A stretch of DNA of 14,825 bases from contig WTJZ01000210.1 of assembly GCA_011524615.1 (NCBI GenBank), positions 1 to 14,825 on the forward strand, read 5' to 3'. Position 1 is the first letter of the stretch. Each line of letters begins with the position of its first letter. Shown one piece after another: positions 5,874-13,430 of the stretch. The position numbers and the translations under genes were made by a program. A model generated the notes under the pieces. That model was not told the DNA's origin, did no database searches, and saw only the letters and a list, made by a program, of their open reading frames with translations. The stretch is from Akkermansiaceae bacterium. GTDB taxonomy: Bacteria; Verrucomicrobiota; Verrucomicrobiia; Verrucomicrobiales; Akkermansiaceae.

Positions 5874-7514
5874 TTACGCTTGAGAGTGCTCAAGGGCAGC
5901 CTCGATGAAGCCTGCAAAGATTGGGTGAGGCTGATTTGGCTTAGACTTGAATTCTGGGTGGAACTGAGCCGCAATGAAGAATGGGTGATTTGGTACCTCG
6001 ACGATTTCAACGAGTCCTTCCTTAGCAGAGACGGATGAGATGACGAGGCCATTGTCCGTGAGGCGCTCCTTATACGCAGAGTTGAACTCATAGCGGTGAC
6101 GGTGGCGTTCACTGATGCGGTCAGCATTGTAGAGCTTGTGAGCGAGGGTGTCAGGGTAGACGATCGACTCACACGCTCCGAGACGCATGTTGGCACCTTT
6201 TGACTCGATCTCGCGCTGGTCTTCTTGTATGTCGATGATCGGGTTAGCACACTCCTTCTCGAACTCAGTCGAGTTAGCGCCCTCGATACCACAGACATTA
6301 CGGGCGAACTCGATAGAGGCGATCTGCATTCCGAGACAGATACCGAAGAATGGGATGTTATTCTCACGAGCGTATTGGGTCGCGAGGATCTTGCCCTCAG
6401 TTCCGCGGTCTCCGAACCCACCAGGGATGAGGAGTCCATCTACCTTTCCGATGACTGCCTCGGCTCCTTTTTCCTCGATCTCCTCTGCGTCAACACGAAC
6501 GACCTCTGGGAAGGTGCTATGGTGAGCGCCTGCGTGTGTGATCGATTCGTAGATCGACTTATAGGCGTCTTGGAGTTCGATGTACTTCCCGACAACTGCG
6601 ATCTTTACTCGGTGCTTAGGATTGATGATCTTATCGACGAAGTCCTGCCAATGAGAGAGGTCAGGGTTATGGATGTCGATGCCTAGACGTGCAACCACGA
6701 GGCGGTCGATGAAGTGCTTACGGAGGTTCAGAGGTCCCTCATAGATGGTGTGATCAACGTCAGCGAATGGGATAACGGCTTTCTCGTCGACGTTACAGAA
6801 CATGGCGATCTTGCGACGGTTATCATCATCGAGCTCTTCTTCCTTCTCTACACGACAGACGATCACGTCTGGGATGATGCCGATCTCGCGTAGTTTGGCG
6901 ACAGATTGTTGTGTGGGCTTCGTCTTGATCTCACCTGCAGCGCGGAGCTTAGGTAGTAGAGTCGCGTGGATGAAGCAGACGTTCTCACGTCCTACCTTGA
7001 GAGTGAACTGACGTAGAGCCTCGAGGAAGAGGTGCCCCTCGATGTCACCAACGGTACCTCCGATCTCTGTGAGGAGGATGTCTACATCTGGGTTGCGGCG
7101 TGTTACTTCGAAGAGGCGTTCCTGAATCTCATCCGTGACATGTGGGATGTATTGAACGGTCTTACCGAGATATGTTCCGGCACGCTCCTTCTTGATCACT
7201 GTGTCAAAGACTTGACCAGAGGTGAGGTTGTTAAACTTAGAGAGTACTCCTGAGGTGAAGCGCTCGTAGTGTCCGAGGTCGAGATCACACTCTGCGCCGT
7301 CGTCTAGGACATATACCTCACCGTGCTGGAACGGGCTCATCGTGCCAGGGTCAACGTTGAGATATGGGTCGAACTTTTGCATCATGACCTTGAGGCCACG
7401 TTGTTCAAGGAGAGCGCCAAGAGAAGAGGCTGCGAGTCCTTTACCGAGGGATGAGACCACGCCTCCTGTGACGAAAACGTATTTCATTTGCTTGCTGTTT
7501 TCTGTATCGCTCAT
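5874..7514 (-). CDS. pyrG: CTP synthase (glutamine-hydrolysing)
   Basis: 546 residues, essentially the length of E. coli PyrG (545). It makes CTP from UTP, ATP and glutamine, the last step of pyrimidine nucleotide synthesis. The N-terminal synthetase domain (about 10-275) begins with KYVFVTGGVVSSLGKG, its ATP-binding loop, and contains LTEIGGTVGDIE. The C-terminal class I glutamine amidotransferase domain (about 300-546) has the nucleophile in GICLGMQ (C393) and the His/Glu pair in QFHPEF (H519, E521). Everything needed for activity is present. The annotated ATG at 7514 gives nine extra residues before the conserved core. A second ATG (residue 10, MKYVFVTGG) is an equally reasonable start, and neither has a Shine-Dalgarno. 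It sits 18 nt after kdsB and 7 nt before a glycosyltransferase, so the three are probably cotranscribed. Confidence 0.98.
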   Translation of the reverse strand: MSDTENSKQMKYVFVTGGVVSSLGKGLAASSLGALLEQRGLKVMMQKFDPYLNVDPGTMSPFQHGEVYVLDDGAECDLDLGHYERFTSGVLSKFNNLTSGQVFDTVIKKERAGTYLGKTVQYIPHVTDEIQERLFEVTRRNPDVDILLTEIGGTVGDIEGHLFLEALRQFTLKVGRENVCFIHATLLPKLRAAGEIKTKPTQQSVAKLREIGIIPDVIVCRVEKEEELDDDNRRKIAMFCNVDEKAVIPFADVDHTIYEGPLNLRKHFIDRLVVARLGIDIHNPDLSHWQDFVDKIINPKHRVKIAVVGKYIELQDAYKSIYESITHAGAHHSTFPEVVRVDAEEIEEKGAEAVIGKVDGLLIPGGFGDRGTEGKILATQYARENNIPFFGICLGMQIASIEFARNVCGIEGANSTEFEKECANPIIDIQEDQREIESKGANMRLGACESIVYPDTLAHKLYNADRISERHRHRYEFNSAYKERLTDNGLVISSVSAKEGLVEIVEVPNHPFFIAAQFHPEFKSKPNQPHPIFAGFIEAALEHSQA

Positions 7515-7532
7515 AATAACGGGAGTCTTTGC

Positions 7533-8294
7533 CTACGCTTCGTCAGATAGTAAAGCCTTAAGTTGTGATTCGATGATTGGAACCTGCTCTGGGGTGTCGA
7601 GTCCGATAGAGGTGTCCTCTGTGATGGTGACGTGGATCTTCATGCCGTTTTCCAGTGCACGGAGTTGTTCGAGTTGTTCTGCTTGTTCGAGCGCGCCCAT
7701 GGGGAGCCAGACGAACGCCTCTAGTGCAGAGCGCTGGAATCCATAGATTCCCTTGTGACGATAGTTCGGTAGGTCTGCGGCTGGTTGTCTGCGAAACGGA
7801 ATGGGACTGCGTGAGAAGTAGAGTGCTTCTCCTGCCTTGCCGAGTACGACCTTAACGTAGTTGGGGTCATTAACATCTTCTTCGCCAAAGACATTGGCGG
7901 CAGTGACGATGTCGTATTGAGATTCATTCTGCAGCTTGTCAGCAAGAGCATCGATGAGTTCAGGTTCGATCAGGGGTTCGTCTCCCTGGATGTTGATGAG
8001 ATGCTGGGCGCTAGGGAAGTGTGAAGCCGCTTCTGCGATGCGGTCTGTACCTGTAGGGTGGTCGACCTTGGTCATGACGACCTGTGCTCCAAACCCTACC
8101 GCGCAATCGTAGATCTCTTGGTCGTCGGTGGCGATGACGACGGCGTCGAGCTTGGTGCACTTTAGAGTGCGCTCATAGGTCCATTGGAGGAGTGGTTTGC
8201 CACAGAGTAGGGCGAGTGGCTTGGCCGGGAAGCGGGTAGAGGCTTTTCGGGCAGGAATGATTCCTAGCGTGACAGGATTAGGTGCATCGAACAT
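7533..8294 (-). CDS. kdsB: 3-deoxy-manno-octulosonate cytidylyltransferase (CMP-Kdo synthetase)
   Basis: 253 residues, the family's usual size. It activates Kdo with CTP to CMP-Kdo, the donor for the inner core of lipopolysaccharide; cytoplasmic. Visible motifs: the nucleotide-binding loop IIPARKASTRFPAKPL (12-27), HPTGTDRI (79-86), QGDEP (103-107) with the metal-binding Asp, YFSRSPIPF (159-167), HKGIYGF (180-186), EQLEQLRALENG (206-217) and LDTPEQ (232-237). It heads a minus-strand operon with pyrG, the source of its CTP substrate. The first nine residues (MFDAPNPVT) precede the conserved core, and no other ATG fits better. There is no Shine-Dalgarno. On the minus strand a weak promoter candidate (TTGAAC, 17 nt, TGAGAT) lies roughly 30 nt upstream of the ATG. 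It shows that the organism makes Kdo-containing lipopolysaccharide. Confidence 0.97.
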   Translation of the reverse strand: MFDAPNPVTLGIIPARKASTRFPAKPLALLCGKPLLQWTYERTLKCTKLDAVVIATDDQEIYDCAVGFGAQVVMTKVDHPTGTDRIAEAASHFPSAQHLINIQGDEPLIEPELIDALADKLQNESQYDIVTAANVFGEEDVNDPNYVKVVLGKAGEALYFSRSPIPFRRQPAADLPNYRHKGIYGFQRSALEAFVWLPMGALEQAEQLEQLRALENGMKIHVTITEDTSIGLDTPEQVPIIESQLKALLSDEA

Positions 8295-8358
8295 GACAGG
8301 CGGAGGCTAGTGAATTTTGCCGAAATCTCAAGAGCAAAAAGTGAGACGTTCAATGACT

Positions 8359-8382
8359 CCCCCTAGGAGTACAAATAGGGGG
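8359..8382. repeat. Perfect 7-bp G/C-rich inverted repeat between kdsB and nusA
   Basis: CCCCCTA (8359-8365) and TAGGGGG (8376-8382) are exact reverse complements around a 10-nt loop. An alternative 5-bp stem, ACTCC 8356-8360 with GGAGT 8366-8370, would compete with it. It lies upstream of both divergent operons. No T-run follows in either direction, so it is more likely an operator or RNA structure than a terminator. Confidence 0.45.
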
Positions 8383-8442
8383 TGGGTCTTGCAGGAGTCT
8401 GGATTCTCAAGTGAAGATAATGCAGGAGTTTCTATTTAAAAC

Positions 8443-8470
8443 TTGATAAAATTGCGTTTTTCTCTATAGG
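8443..8470 (+). promoter_or_regulatory. Candidate promoter(s) for the nusA leader
   Basis: Two overlapping readings exist. TTGATA (8443-8448), 16 nt, TATAGG (8465-8470) is one. The other is an extended -10, TGATAAAAT (8444-8452; the hexamer TAAAAT is 5 of 6), without a good -35. The second would start the RNA near 8459 and include all three leader hairpins; the first would start inside the first hairpin. I cannot choose between them from sequence. Confidence 0.35.
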
Positions 8471-8498
8471 TGGCACAAATCACCTTTAGTTTGCTAAA
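8468..8498 (+). promoter_or_regulatory. nusA leader: two small tandem hairpins
   Basis: AGGTG (8468-8472) pairs with CACCT (8481-8485) around an 8-nt loop. Directly after it TTTAG (8485-8489) pairs with CTAAA (8494-8498) around TTTG. The last three bases of the second hairpin (AAA, 8496-8498) are also the first bases of the terminator-like stem that follows, so hairpins two and three compete at their shared edge. This is the geometry of an attenuator, but no ligand class or leader peptide is recognised. Confidence 0.45.
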
Positions 8499-8530
8499 GA
8501 GTGGGCGCATTGCGACCCACTCTTTTGTGT
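8496..8530 (+). terminator. Terminator-like hairpin in the nusA leader
   Basis: AAAGAGTGGG (8496-8505) pairs perfectly with CCCACTCTTT (8516-8525), with an inner CGC (8506-8508) and GCG (8512-8514) pairing around ATT. The stem is followed by a T-rich run (TTTTGTGTCT if the outer A-T pairs are left open). It lies 25-30 nt before the nusA ATG, on the same strand and with no gene upstream to terminate, so it would act on the nusA transcript itself or end a short leader RNA. Confidence 0.65.
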
Positions 8531-8554
8531 CTCTAGAGAGCCCATCCTAACGCC

Positions 8555-9823
8555 ATGACTAACGATATTGTAGCACTCATCGAATATTACGAACGCGAGA
8601 AGCAGCTTGAACGCTCAAGAGTTGTTGAAGCTCTGGAGTATGCCTTCGTATCCGCTTACAAAAAGAACGTTCCTGGTGCAGACCGCATTGAGACGATCCG
8701 TGCGTCGATCGACCTTAAGAAAGGGAAGACCACGATCTATGGAACCCTTTCCGTGGTGGAAGATGATGACGTAGTAGACCAGTTTAATGAAGTACCACTC
8801 ACCCTCGCGAAGAAGAGAGACGAAGACGCTGAGGTTGGTGGAACAGTAGAATTTAACATTACGCCGAAGAACTTTGACCGTATCGCGGTACAGACAGCGA
8901 AGCAGACGATGATGCAGCGCCTCCGTATGGCTGAGAAGGAAATGCTATATGATGAGTTCAAGGACAGAGCAGGTGAGATCGTATCTGGTCTCGTACGTCG
9001 CTTTGAGAAGAGTGATGTGATGATCGACCTTGGTAAGTTCGAGGCCCGCATGCCTCAGCGTGAGCGTGTTGTTACAGAGGATTATAACATCGGTGATCGT
9101 GTGCGATGCTACGTTGTAGAAGTACGCAATGACCAGCGTGGTCCTGAGATCATTCTTTCCCGTTCACACCCTAACTTCGTGCGTCGCTTGTTCGAGGCAG
9201 AGGTTACTGAGATTGCAGACCGATCGGTCGAGATCCGTGCGATCGCTCGTGAGGCTGGCTACCGTACCAAGATCTCTGTATGGAGTGAAGATGAGCGTAT
9301 CGATCCTGTCGGTGCGTGTGTAGGGATGCGTGGCGCACGTGTGAAGAACATCGTCCGTGAACTTAACAATGAGAAGGTTGATATCATTAACTGGAATGAT
9401 AACCTCCACGACTTCGTGACAGATGCACTCAAGCCAGCTCGTATCAAGTCTATCCAGATCAATGAAGAGGATAAGGTAATCAACGTTACTGTAGAGGAAG
9501 AAGACCTCAGTAAGGCGATCGGTCGTCGTGGTCAAAACGCCCGTCTTACCTCTCGTCTCCTCGGATGGGACGTACAAGTACGTCGTGACGAGACTCAGCA
9601 TGAGCAGTTCGAGGCTCGCCTCCATGATGCTGCTCACACTCTCGCAGAACAACTCCAAGTCTCAGACGATGTTGCTGATCACCTCTACCGTGCAGGTGGA
9701 GTATCCGCTGAGATGATTACCCAAATGCCAGTAGAATACATCGCGTCATCTATAGAAGGACTTGATGCTGATGCAGATCAGATTCTAGAGCGCGCAAAAG
9801 AGGTGGTTGCACAAGCAGGTTAA
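8555..9823 (+). CDS. nusA: Transcription termination/antitermination factor NusA
   Basis: 422 residues. It binds RNA polymerase and nascent RNA and modulates pausing, termination and antitermination. Domain order is canonical: N-terminal RNA polymerase-binding domain (about 1-130), S1 domain (about 139-203, starting GEIVSGLVRRFEKSDVMIDLG), KH1 (about 205-285, loop GMRG 257-260 in VGACVGMRGARVKNI) and KH2 (about 290-345, loop GRRG 323-326 in AIGRRGQNARL). A single C-terminal helical repeat (about 368-418) follows; E. coli NusA (495 residues) has two. It is the first gene of nusA-infB-rbfA. The usual upstream neighbour rimP is not here. The leader carries three hairpins, one terminator-like, which suits a factor that acts on terminators and is often autoregulated; that link is inference. 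No Shine-Dalgarno precedes the ATG. Confidence 0.98.
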   Translation: MTNDIVALIEYYEREKQLERSRVVEALEYAFVSAYKKNVPGADRIETIRASIDLKKGKTTIYGTLSVVEDDDVVDQFNEVPLTLAKKRDEDAEVGGTVEFNITPKNFDRIAVQTAKQTMMQRLRMAEKEMLYDEFKDRAGEIVSGLVRRFEKSDVMIDLGKFEARMPQRERVVTEDYNIGDRVRCYVVEVRNDQRGPEIILSRSHPNFVRRLFEAEVTEIADRSVEIRAIAREAGYRTKISVWSEDERIDPVGACVGMRGARVKNIVRELNNEKVDIINWNDNLHDFVTDALKPARIKSIQINEEDKVINVTVEEEDLSKAIGRRGQNARLTSRLLGWDVQVRRDETQHEQFEARLHDAAHTLAEQLQVSDDVADHLYRAGGVSAEMITQMPVEYIASSIEGLDADADQILERAKEVVAQAG

Positions 9824-9873
9824 TTCCTGTACGATGAAAGACCGCTGTAAAATATAACCCAAGATTACCATAC

Positions 9874-11970
9874 ATGCCTGAAGATACCCCTAAGAAAAAA
9901 GAGAAGGTGCTCGATCTCATTGATCAGCCTAAGAAGTCACGTCGCCAAAGACAGCGTGAGAACGCTCCTAAGACCGAAACGTTGGCTGATAAAAAGGCAG
10001 CAGCTCTCGATATCTTCAGTGAAGATGGTGGTGCTAAGAAGACGAACCGAGTCAAGAAGACTAAGAACTCAGGCAAGGATCAACTCGCCCCTATCTCTAA
10101 GGTTCTAGAGGAGGCTAAACCTGTCGAAGAAGTTGCGGAAGCAAAAGAAGGTGACGCTCCTGCAGCGGCCAAGGCAGAGCCATCTCTTGATAAGATCATC
10201 TCTATCAAGCCTCCGATCGTAGTGTCGGACCTGGCTGAGAAGATGGGATTAAAGGGCTTCGAATTAATGAAAGATCTCATTGGGTTAGAGGTCTTCGTAG
10301 CTCCTCATCAGGCGATCGAGCCTGAGATTGCAGAAAAGGTATGTGAAATTCATGGGTTCACCTTTGAGCGTGAGAAGCGTGAAAAGGGTGGTGGCGTACA
10401 CAAGAAGCAAGAGAAAGTAGTTGCTCCTGAGGTCGTAGAAGAAGAGCCTGAAGATAAGCTCGAGTACCGCGCACCGATTATTACATTCATGGGGCACGTT
10501 GACCACGGTAAGACGTCTTTACTTGATGCCTTTCGTAAGTCTCGTATTGCGGCTGGTGAAGCTGGTGGTATCACGCAGCACATCAACGCATACCGTATCG
10601 AGCATGAAGGCAAGCCGATCACATTCCTTGATACTCCAGGTCACGCGATCTTCTCTGCGATGCGTGCACGTGGTGCAGATATCACAGATATCGTCGTGAT
10701 CGTGATCGCTGCTAATGACGGTATCATGCCACAGACGAAAGAGGCGATCTCGCATGCTAAGGCAGCGGGTAAGACCATGATCGTGGCTATCAATAAGTGT
10801 GACCTCCCTGCAGCTGATCCAATGCGTGTAAAGACGCAACTCATGGAGGAAGGACTCAACCCGGTAGACTTCGGTGGTGATGTAGAGACTGTAGAGGTGT
10901 CTGCTCAGACTGGAGCGGGGATGGATGATCTCCTAGAGCTACTCGCTCTCCAAGCAGAGGTTCTCGAACTCAAGGCTAATCCTAGAGCGACTGGTAGAGC
11001 CGTCGTCATCGAATCACGTATTCAACAAGGTCAAGGGCCTACTGCTACTGTGATCGTGGAATCAGGTACCCTTAAGATGGGCGATGCCTTCATCTGTGGT
11101 GCTGGTGACGGTAAGGTGAAGTCCCTCATCAACGATACAAATGAACGTATCAAGACAGCTGGACCTGCGACTCCAGTAGAGCTCCTCGGCTTCTCAGAGC
11201 TACCATCTGTAGGTGATGAAGTAGTCGTGATGAAGAATGCGAAGGCTGCTAAGAAACTCTCAGAAGAGCGCCGCTCAGAAATCAGAACCGAGTCTCTCAG
11301 TGCTAAGCAGAAGACTCGTATCGAGGACATGCTCTTCCAAGTAGGTGACGGTCCTAAGAAGGCGATTCTCTCTCTTATCCTTAAGACTGACGTACAAGGA
11401 TCGGTCCAAGCGATCAAGGGAGCGATTGATGAGATCCAGTCTGACAAGGTGGAAGTCCGCTTCCTCCACGCAGCAGCAGGTGCAGTCACAGAGACTGATA
11501 TCATGCTCGCGAGTTCATCAGACGCGATCATCATGGGCTTTAACGTGAAGGTAGAAGGCAAGGCTGTTAAAGCGGCTAAGGCTGAAGGCGTTCAGATCAA
11601 GCTCTACTCCATCGTATATGAGCTGATCGATACGGTACGTGAGGCGATGCTCGGTCTCCTCGAGCCTGAGACACGTGAGAGCGTGATCGGTCATGCAGAA
11701 GTGAAGCAGGTCTTCAAGGTGCACAAAGGATTTGCGGCTGGATGTATCGTTACTAATGGTAAGGTACAACGTACGGCACATGCTCGTGTGGTGCGTGGTG
11801 GTACTCCGGTATTCGATGGTAAGATGTCAACTCTACGCCGATTCAAGGACGAGGTGAAGGAAGTGAAGGGTGGTACCGAGTGTGGTATCCGTCTTGGCGA
11901 GTTCAACGAGTATGAAGAAGGCGACATCATCGAGTGCTATAACCTAGAGAAAATCGACCAGACCCTCTAA
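9874..11970 (+). CDS. infB: Translation initiation factor IF-2
   Basis: 698 residues. This GTPase places initiator fMet-tRNA on the ribosome. The N-terminus (1-105) is a Lys/Glu/Ala-rich disordered stretch, followed by an IF2N-type helical module (about 108-165, IKPPIVVSDLAEKMG to HGFTFE). GTPase motifs: G1 GHVDHGKT (207-214), G2 GGITQHI, G3 DTPGH (253-257), G4 NKCD (307-310) and G5 SAQTG. G4 usually reads NKxD, so Cys at the variable position is allowed. Domains II, III and IV follow to the end (DVQGSVQAIKGAI; ending CYNLEKIDQTL), as in full-length IF-2. The start gives the expected basic MPEDTPKKKEK; no Shine-Dalgarno. It lies 50 nt after nusA and 3 nt before rbfA, in the conserved nusA-infB-rbfA order. 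The N-terminal disordered region is short compared with E. coli IF2-1. Confidence 0.98.
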   Translation: MPEDTPKKKEKVLDLIDQPKKSRRQRQRENAPKTETLADKKAAALDIFSEDGGAKKTNRVKKTKNSGKDQLAPISKVLEEAKPVEEVAEAKEGDAPAAAKAEPSLDKIISIKPPIVVSDLAEKMGLKGFELMKDLIGLEVFVAPHQAIEPEIAEKVCEIHGFTFEREKREKGGGVHKKQEKVVAPEVVEEEPEDKLEYRAPIITFMGHVDHGKTSLLDAFRKSRIAAGEAGGITQHINAYRIEHEGKPITFLDTPGHAIFSAMRARGADITDIVVIVIAANDGIMPQTKEAISHAKAAGKTMIVAINKCDLPAADPMRVKTQLMEEGLNPVDFGGDVETVEVSAQTGAGMDDLLELLALQAEVLELKANPRATGRAVVIESRIQQGQGPTATVIVESGTLKMGDAFICGAGDGKVKSLINDTNERIKTAGPATPVELLGFSELPSVGDEVVVMKNAKAAKKLSEERRSEIRTESLSAKQKTRIEDMLFQVGDGPKKAILSLILKTDVQGSVQAIKGAIDEIQSDKVEVRFLHAAAGAVTETDIMLASSSDAIIMGFNVKVEGKAVKAAKAEGVQIKLYSIVYELIDTVREAMLGLLEPETRESVIGHAEVKQVFKVHKGFAAGCIVTNGKVQRTAHARVVRGGTPVFDGKMSTLRRFKDEVKEVKGGTECGIRLGEFNEYEEGDIIECYNLEKIDQTL

Positions 11971-11973
11971 TCT

Positions 11974-12336
11974 ATGTCTAAGCGTCTTCAACGTGTCAAC
12001 GAGCTCCTCAAGAGGGAGATCAGTGCAGTGCTCCAGCGAGAGTTCGAGTTCAAGGACTCTCTCGTGACTGTTACGTCTGTAGACGTCACGCAGGATCTCA
12101 AGGAGGCGAAGGTCTTCGTCAGTGTCCTAGGACCTGGAATGGGGACTGTAATGAGTACTCTCCGCGAGAAGCGTGGGATGATTCAATCCCGTGTGACTAA
12201 ACGAGTGGTCCTTAAGAATACGCCAGTGTTCGACTTCCGCTCTGATAATGGAACAGAGCGAGGGATCGACCTCGTACAACTCTTAGAGGAGGTGGATCAA
12301 ATCCCAACCGCTCCTCCTGCTGAAGAGGAGGAATAA
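11974..12336 (+). CDS. rbfA: 30S ribosome-binding factor RbfA
   Basis: 120 residues, normal for RbfA. It assists late maturation of the 30S subunit, in particular the 5' end of 16S rRNA, and is linked to cold adaptation. The sequence has the family layout: RLQRVNELLKREISAVLQREF (first helix), VTVTSVDVTQDLKEAKVFVSVLG (the KH-like beta strands and the conserved D-AKVFVS block), and TPVFDFRSDNGTERGIDLVQLLEEV near the end, plus an acidic tail. It starts 3 nt after the infB stop, so translation is probably coupled; no Shine-Dalgarno of its own. It is the last gene of the operon, ended by a strong bidirectional terminator. truB, often next in this cluster, is absent here. Confidence 0.96.
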   Translation: MSKRLQRVNELLKREISAVLQREFEFKDSLVTVTSVDVTQDLKEAKVFVSVLGPGMGTVMSTLREKRGMIQSRVTKRVVLKNTPVFDFRSDNGTERGIDLVQLLEEVDQIPTAPPAEEEE

Positions 12337-12356
12337 GCGACAGAGATGTCCCTAAA

Positions 12357-12395
12357 CACAAAAAAGGAGAATCAATCGATTCTCCTTTTTTTGTG
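12357..12395. terminator. Bidirectional Rho-independent terminator between rbfA and fabD
   Basis: GGAGAATC (12366-12373) and GATTCTCC (12378-12385) form a perfect 8-bp stem with a 4-nt loop (AATC). It is flanked by six A on the left (12360-12365) and seven T on the right (12386-12392), extended by CAC/GTG. Both strands therefore show a stem followed by a T-run. It ends rbfA on the plus strand and fabD on the minus strand. Confidence 0.93.
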
Positions 12396-12439
12396 ATGAT
12401 GAATAATAGGGAGAGATTATCTCCCTATGCCGGTTTTGG

Positions 12440-13369
12440 TTACGCGTTGATCTCAGCGATGGCTGCTTCTAGCGAGGCAGCGTCCTCGATCGTGTAGAAG
12501 GTAACGGTCTTATCGATACGTCCCATGAAGCCCTTGAGTACTTTACCAGGGCCAAGCTCGATGAAGGTGGTGTTCCCCTCAGCAATGAGCTTCTGCATAG
12601 ACTCAGTCCAGCGTACTGATCCTGTGACTTGCTTAGTGAGAGTCTCACGAATCTCGTCTTCGGTCTGAGGTGCATCTGCGGTGAGGTTCGCTACTACTGG
12701 GATAGATGGGGTCGTAAGAGTTGCTTCTGCGAGTGCTGCGCCGAGTTTTTCCTGCGCTCCTGCCATGAGGCGTGAGTGGTATGCTCCAGCGACGTTGAGC
12801 TTCTTAGCCATCTTAGCTCCAGCTCCTTTTGCTCCAGCGACAGCCTTGTCGACTCCTTCTTCTGTACCAGATACGACGATTTGTCCTGGGCAGTTGTAGT
12901 TGGCTACGTCGATTCCGCATTCTTCAGCGAGTTGTGCGATGCCTTCTGGTTGTCCACCGATGACAGCCGCCATAGTTCCTGCTGTTGCTGCACATGCTTC
13001 ATCCATGAGAGCTCCGCGGTGTGCGACGAGCTTGAGTCCGTCTTCGAAGCTAAAGGTACCAGCTGCCGTATGTGCAGTGAGTTCTCCTAGAGAGAGACCA
13101 GCTGCCGCGACAGGGGTGAGTTGAGGACACTTTTCCTTCAGAACACTGAGGAGGGCGAGTCCGTGGAGGAAGAGCGCAGGCTGACAGTTGCCTGTCTTGG
13201 TGAGGTCCTCATCAGGTCCATTAAACATGATGTCGGTGATTGATCGGCCAAGGATCTCATCCGCTTGCTCGAAGAGAGCCTTTGCTGCTGGATATTGTTC
13301 GACGAGATCTTGTCCCATGCCCACTTTTTGTGCGCCTTGTCCGGAAAAAAGAAGTACTACGTTGCTCAT
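12440..13369 (-). CDS. fabD: Malonyl-CoA:ACP transacylase
   Basis: 309 residues, the same length as E. coli FabD. It moves malonyl from CoA to acyl carrier protein for fatty acid chain elongation; cytoplasmic. Conserved elements: FSGQGAQ (8-14, oxyanion loop), the nucleophile elbow GLSLGE with S93, the substrate-binding Arg in VAHRGALM (R118), the catalytic His in AYHSRLM (H198), CPGQIVVSG (160-168) and IELGPGKVL near the C-terminus. It stands alone on the minus strand, without the usual fabH, fabG or acpP beside it. It is the only gene here with an evident Shine-Dalgarno (AAGGA, complement of 13374-13378, 4 nt before the ATG). A perfect TATAAT (complement of 13409-13414) lies about 40 nt upstream. 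Confidence 0.97.
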   Translation of the reverse strand: MSNVVLLFSGQGAQKVGMGQDLVEQYPAAKALFEQADEILGRSITDIMFNGPDEDLTKTGNCQPALFLHGLALLSVLKEKCPQLTPVAAAGLSLGELTAHTAAGTFSFEDGLKLVAHRGALMDEACAATAGTMAAVIGGQPEGIAQLAEECGIDVANYNCPGQIVVSGTEEGVDKAVAGAKGAGAKMAKKLNVAGAYHSRLMAGAQEKLGAALAEATLTTPSIPVVANLTADAPQTEDEIRETLTKQVTGSVRWTESMQKLIAEGNTTFIELGPGKVLKGFMGRIDKTVTFYTIEDAASLEAAIAEINA

Positions 13370-13401
13370 AGATTCCTTCTTATTGGTACAGAGTGGGGCG
13401 A

Positions 13402-13430
13402 TTGCAAGATTATATTGATAGAGCCATAAG
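13402..13430. promoter_or_regulatory. Overlapping candidate promoters of fabD (-) and the GYF_2 gene (+)
   Basis: On the minus strand a perfect TATAAT (complement of 13409-13414) would serve fabD with a leader near 30 nt, but no good -35 is visible at 16-18 nt. On the plus strand TTGCAA (13402-13407) and CATAAG (13425-13430) are exactly 17 nt apart, each 4 of 6 to consensus, and would serve the GYF_2 gene. If both are real, they occupy the same DNA and would compete for polymerase. Confidence 0.33.

Noticed and set aside
6187..6686. Long plus-strand open frames inside pyrG
   Set aside because: pyrG is fully conserved on the other strand; these are antisense shadows produced by its codon use.
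963..8365. Two copies of the 12-mer TGACTCCCCCTA, at 963-974 and 8354-8365, both intergenic
   Set aside because: In about 15 kb several 12-mer pairs are expected by chance, the flanks do not match, and the contexts differ. Not treated as a repeat family.
8295..8554. A tRNA or rimP gene upstream of nusA, as in many bacteria
   Set aside because: No cloverleaf with a GGTTCRANTCC-like arm and no coding frame of sufficient length is present; only the hairpins listed.
9164..9658. A 164-codon minus-strand open frame inside nusA
   Set aside because: Antisense to the S1 and KH domains of NusA, with no recognisable features of its own.
11031..11561. A 176-codon minus-strand open frame inside infB
   Set aside because: Antisense to IF-2 domains II and III, which are conserved on the plus strand; Ser/Thr/Pro-rich shadow composition.
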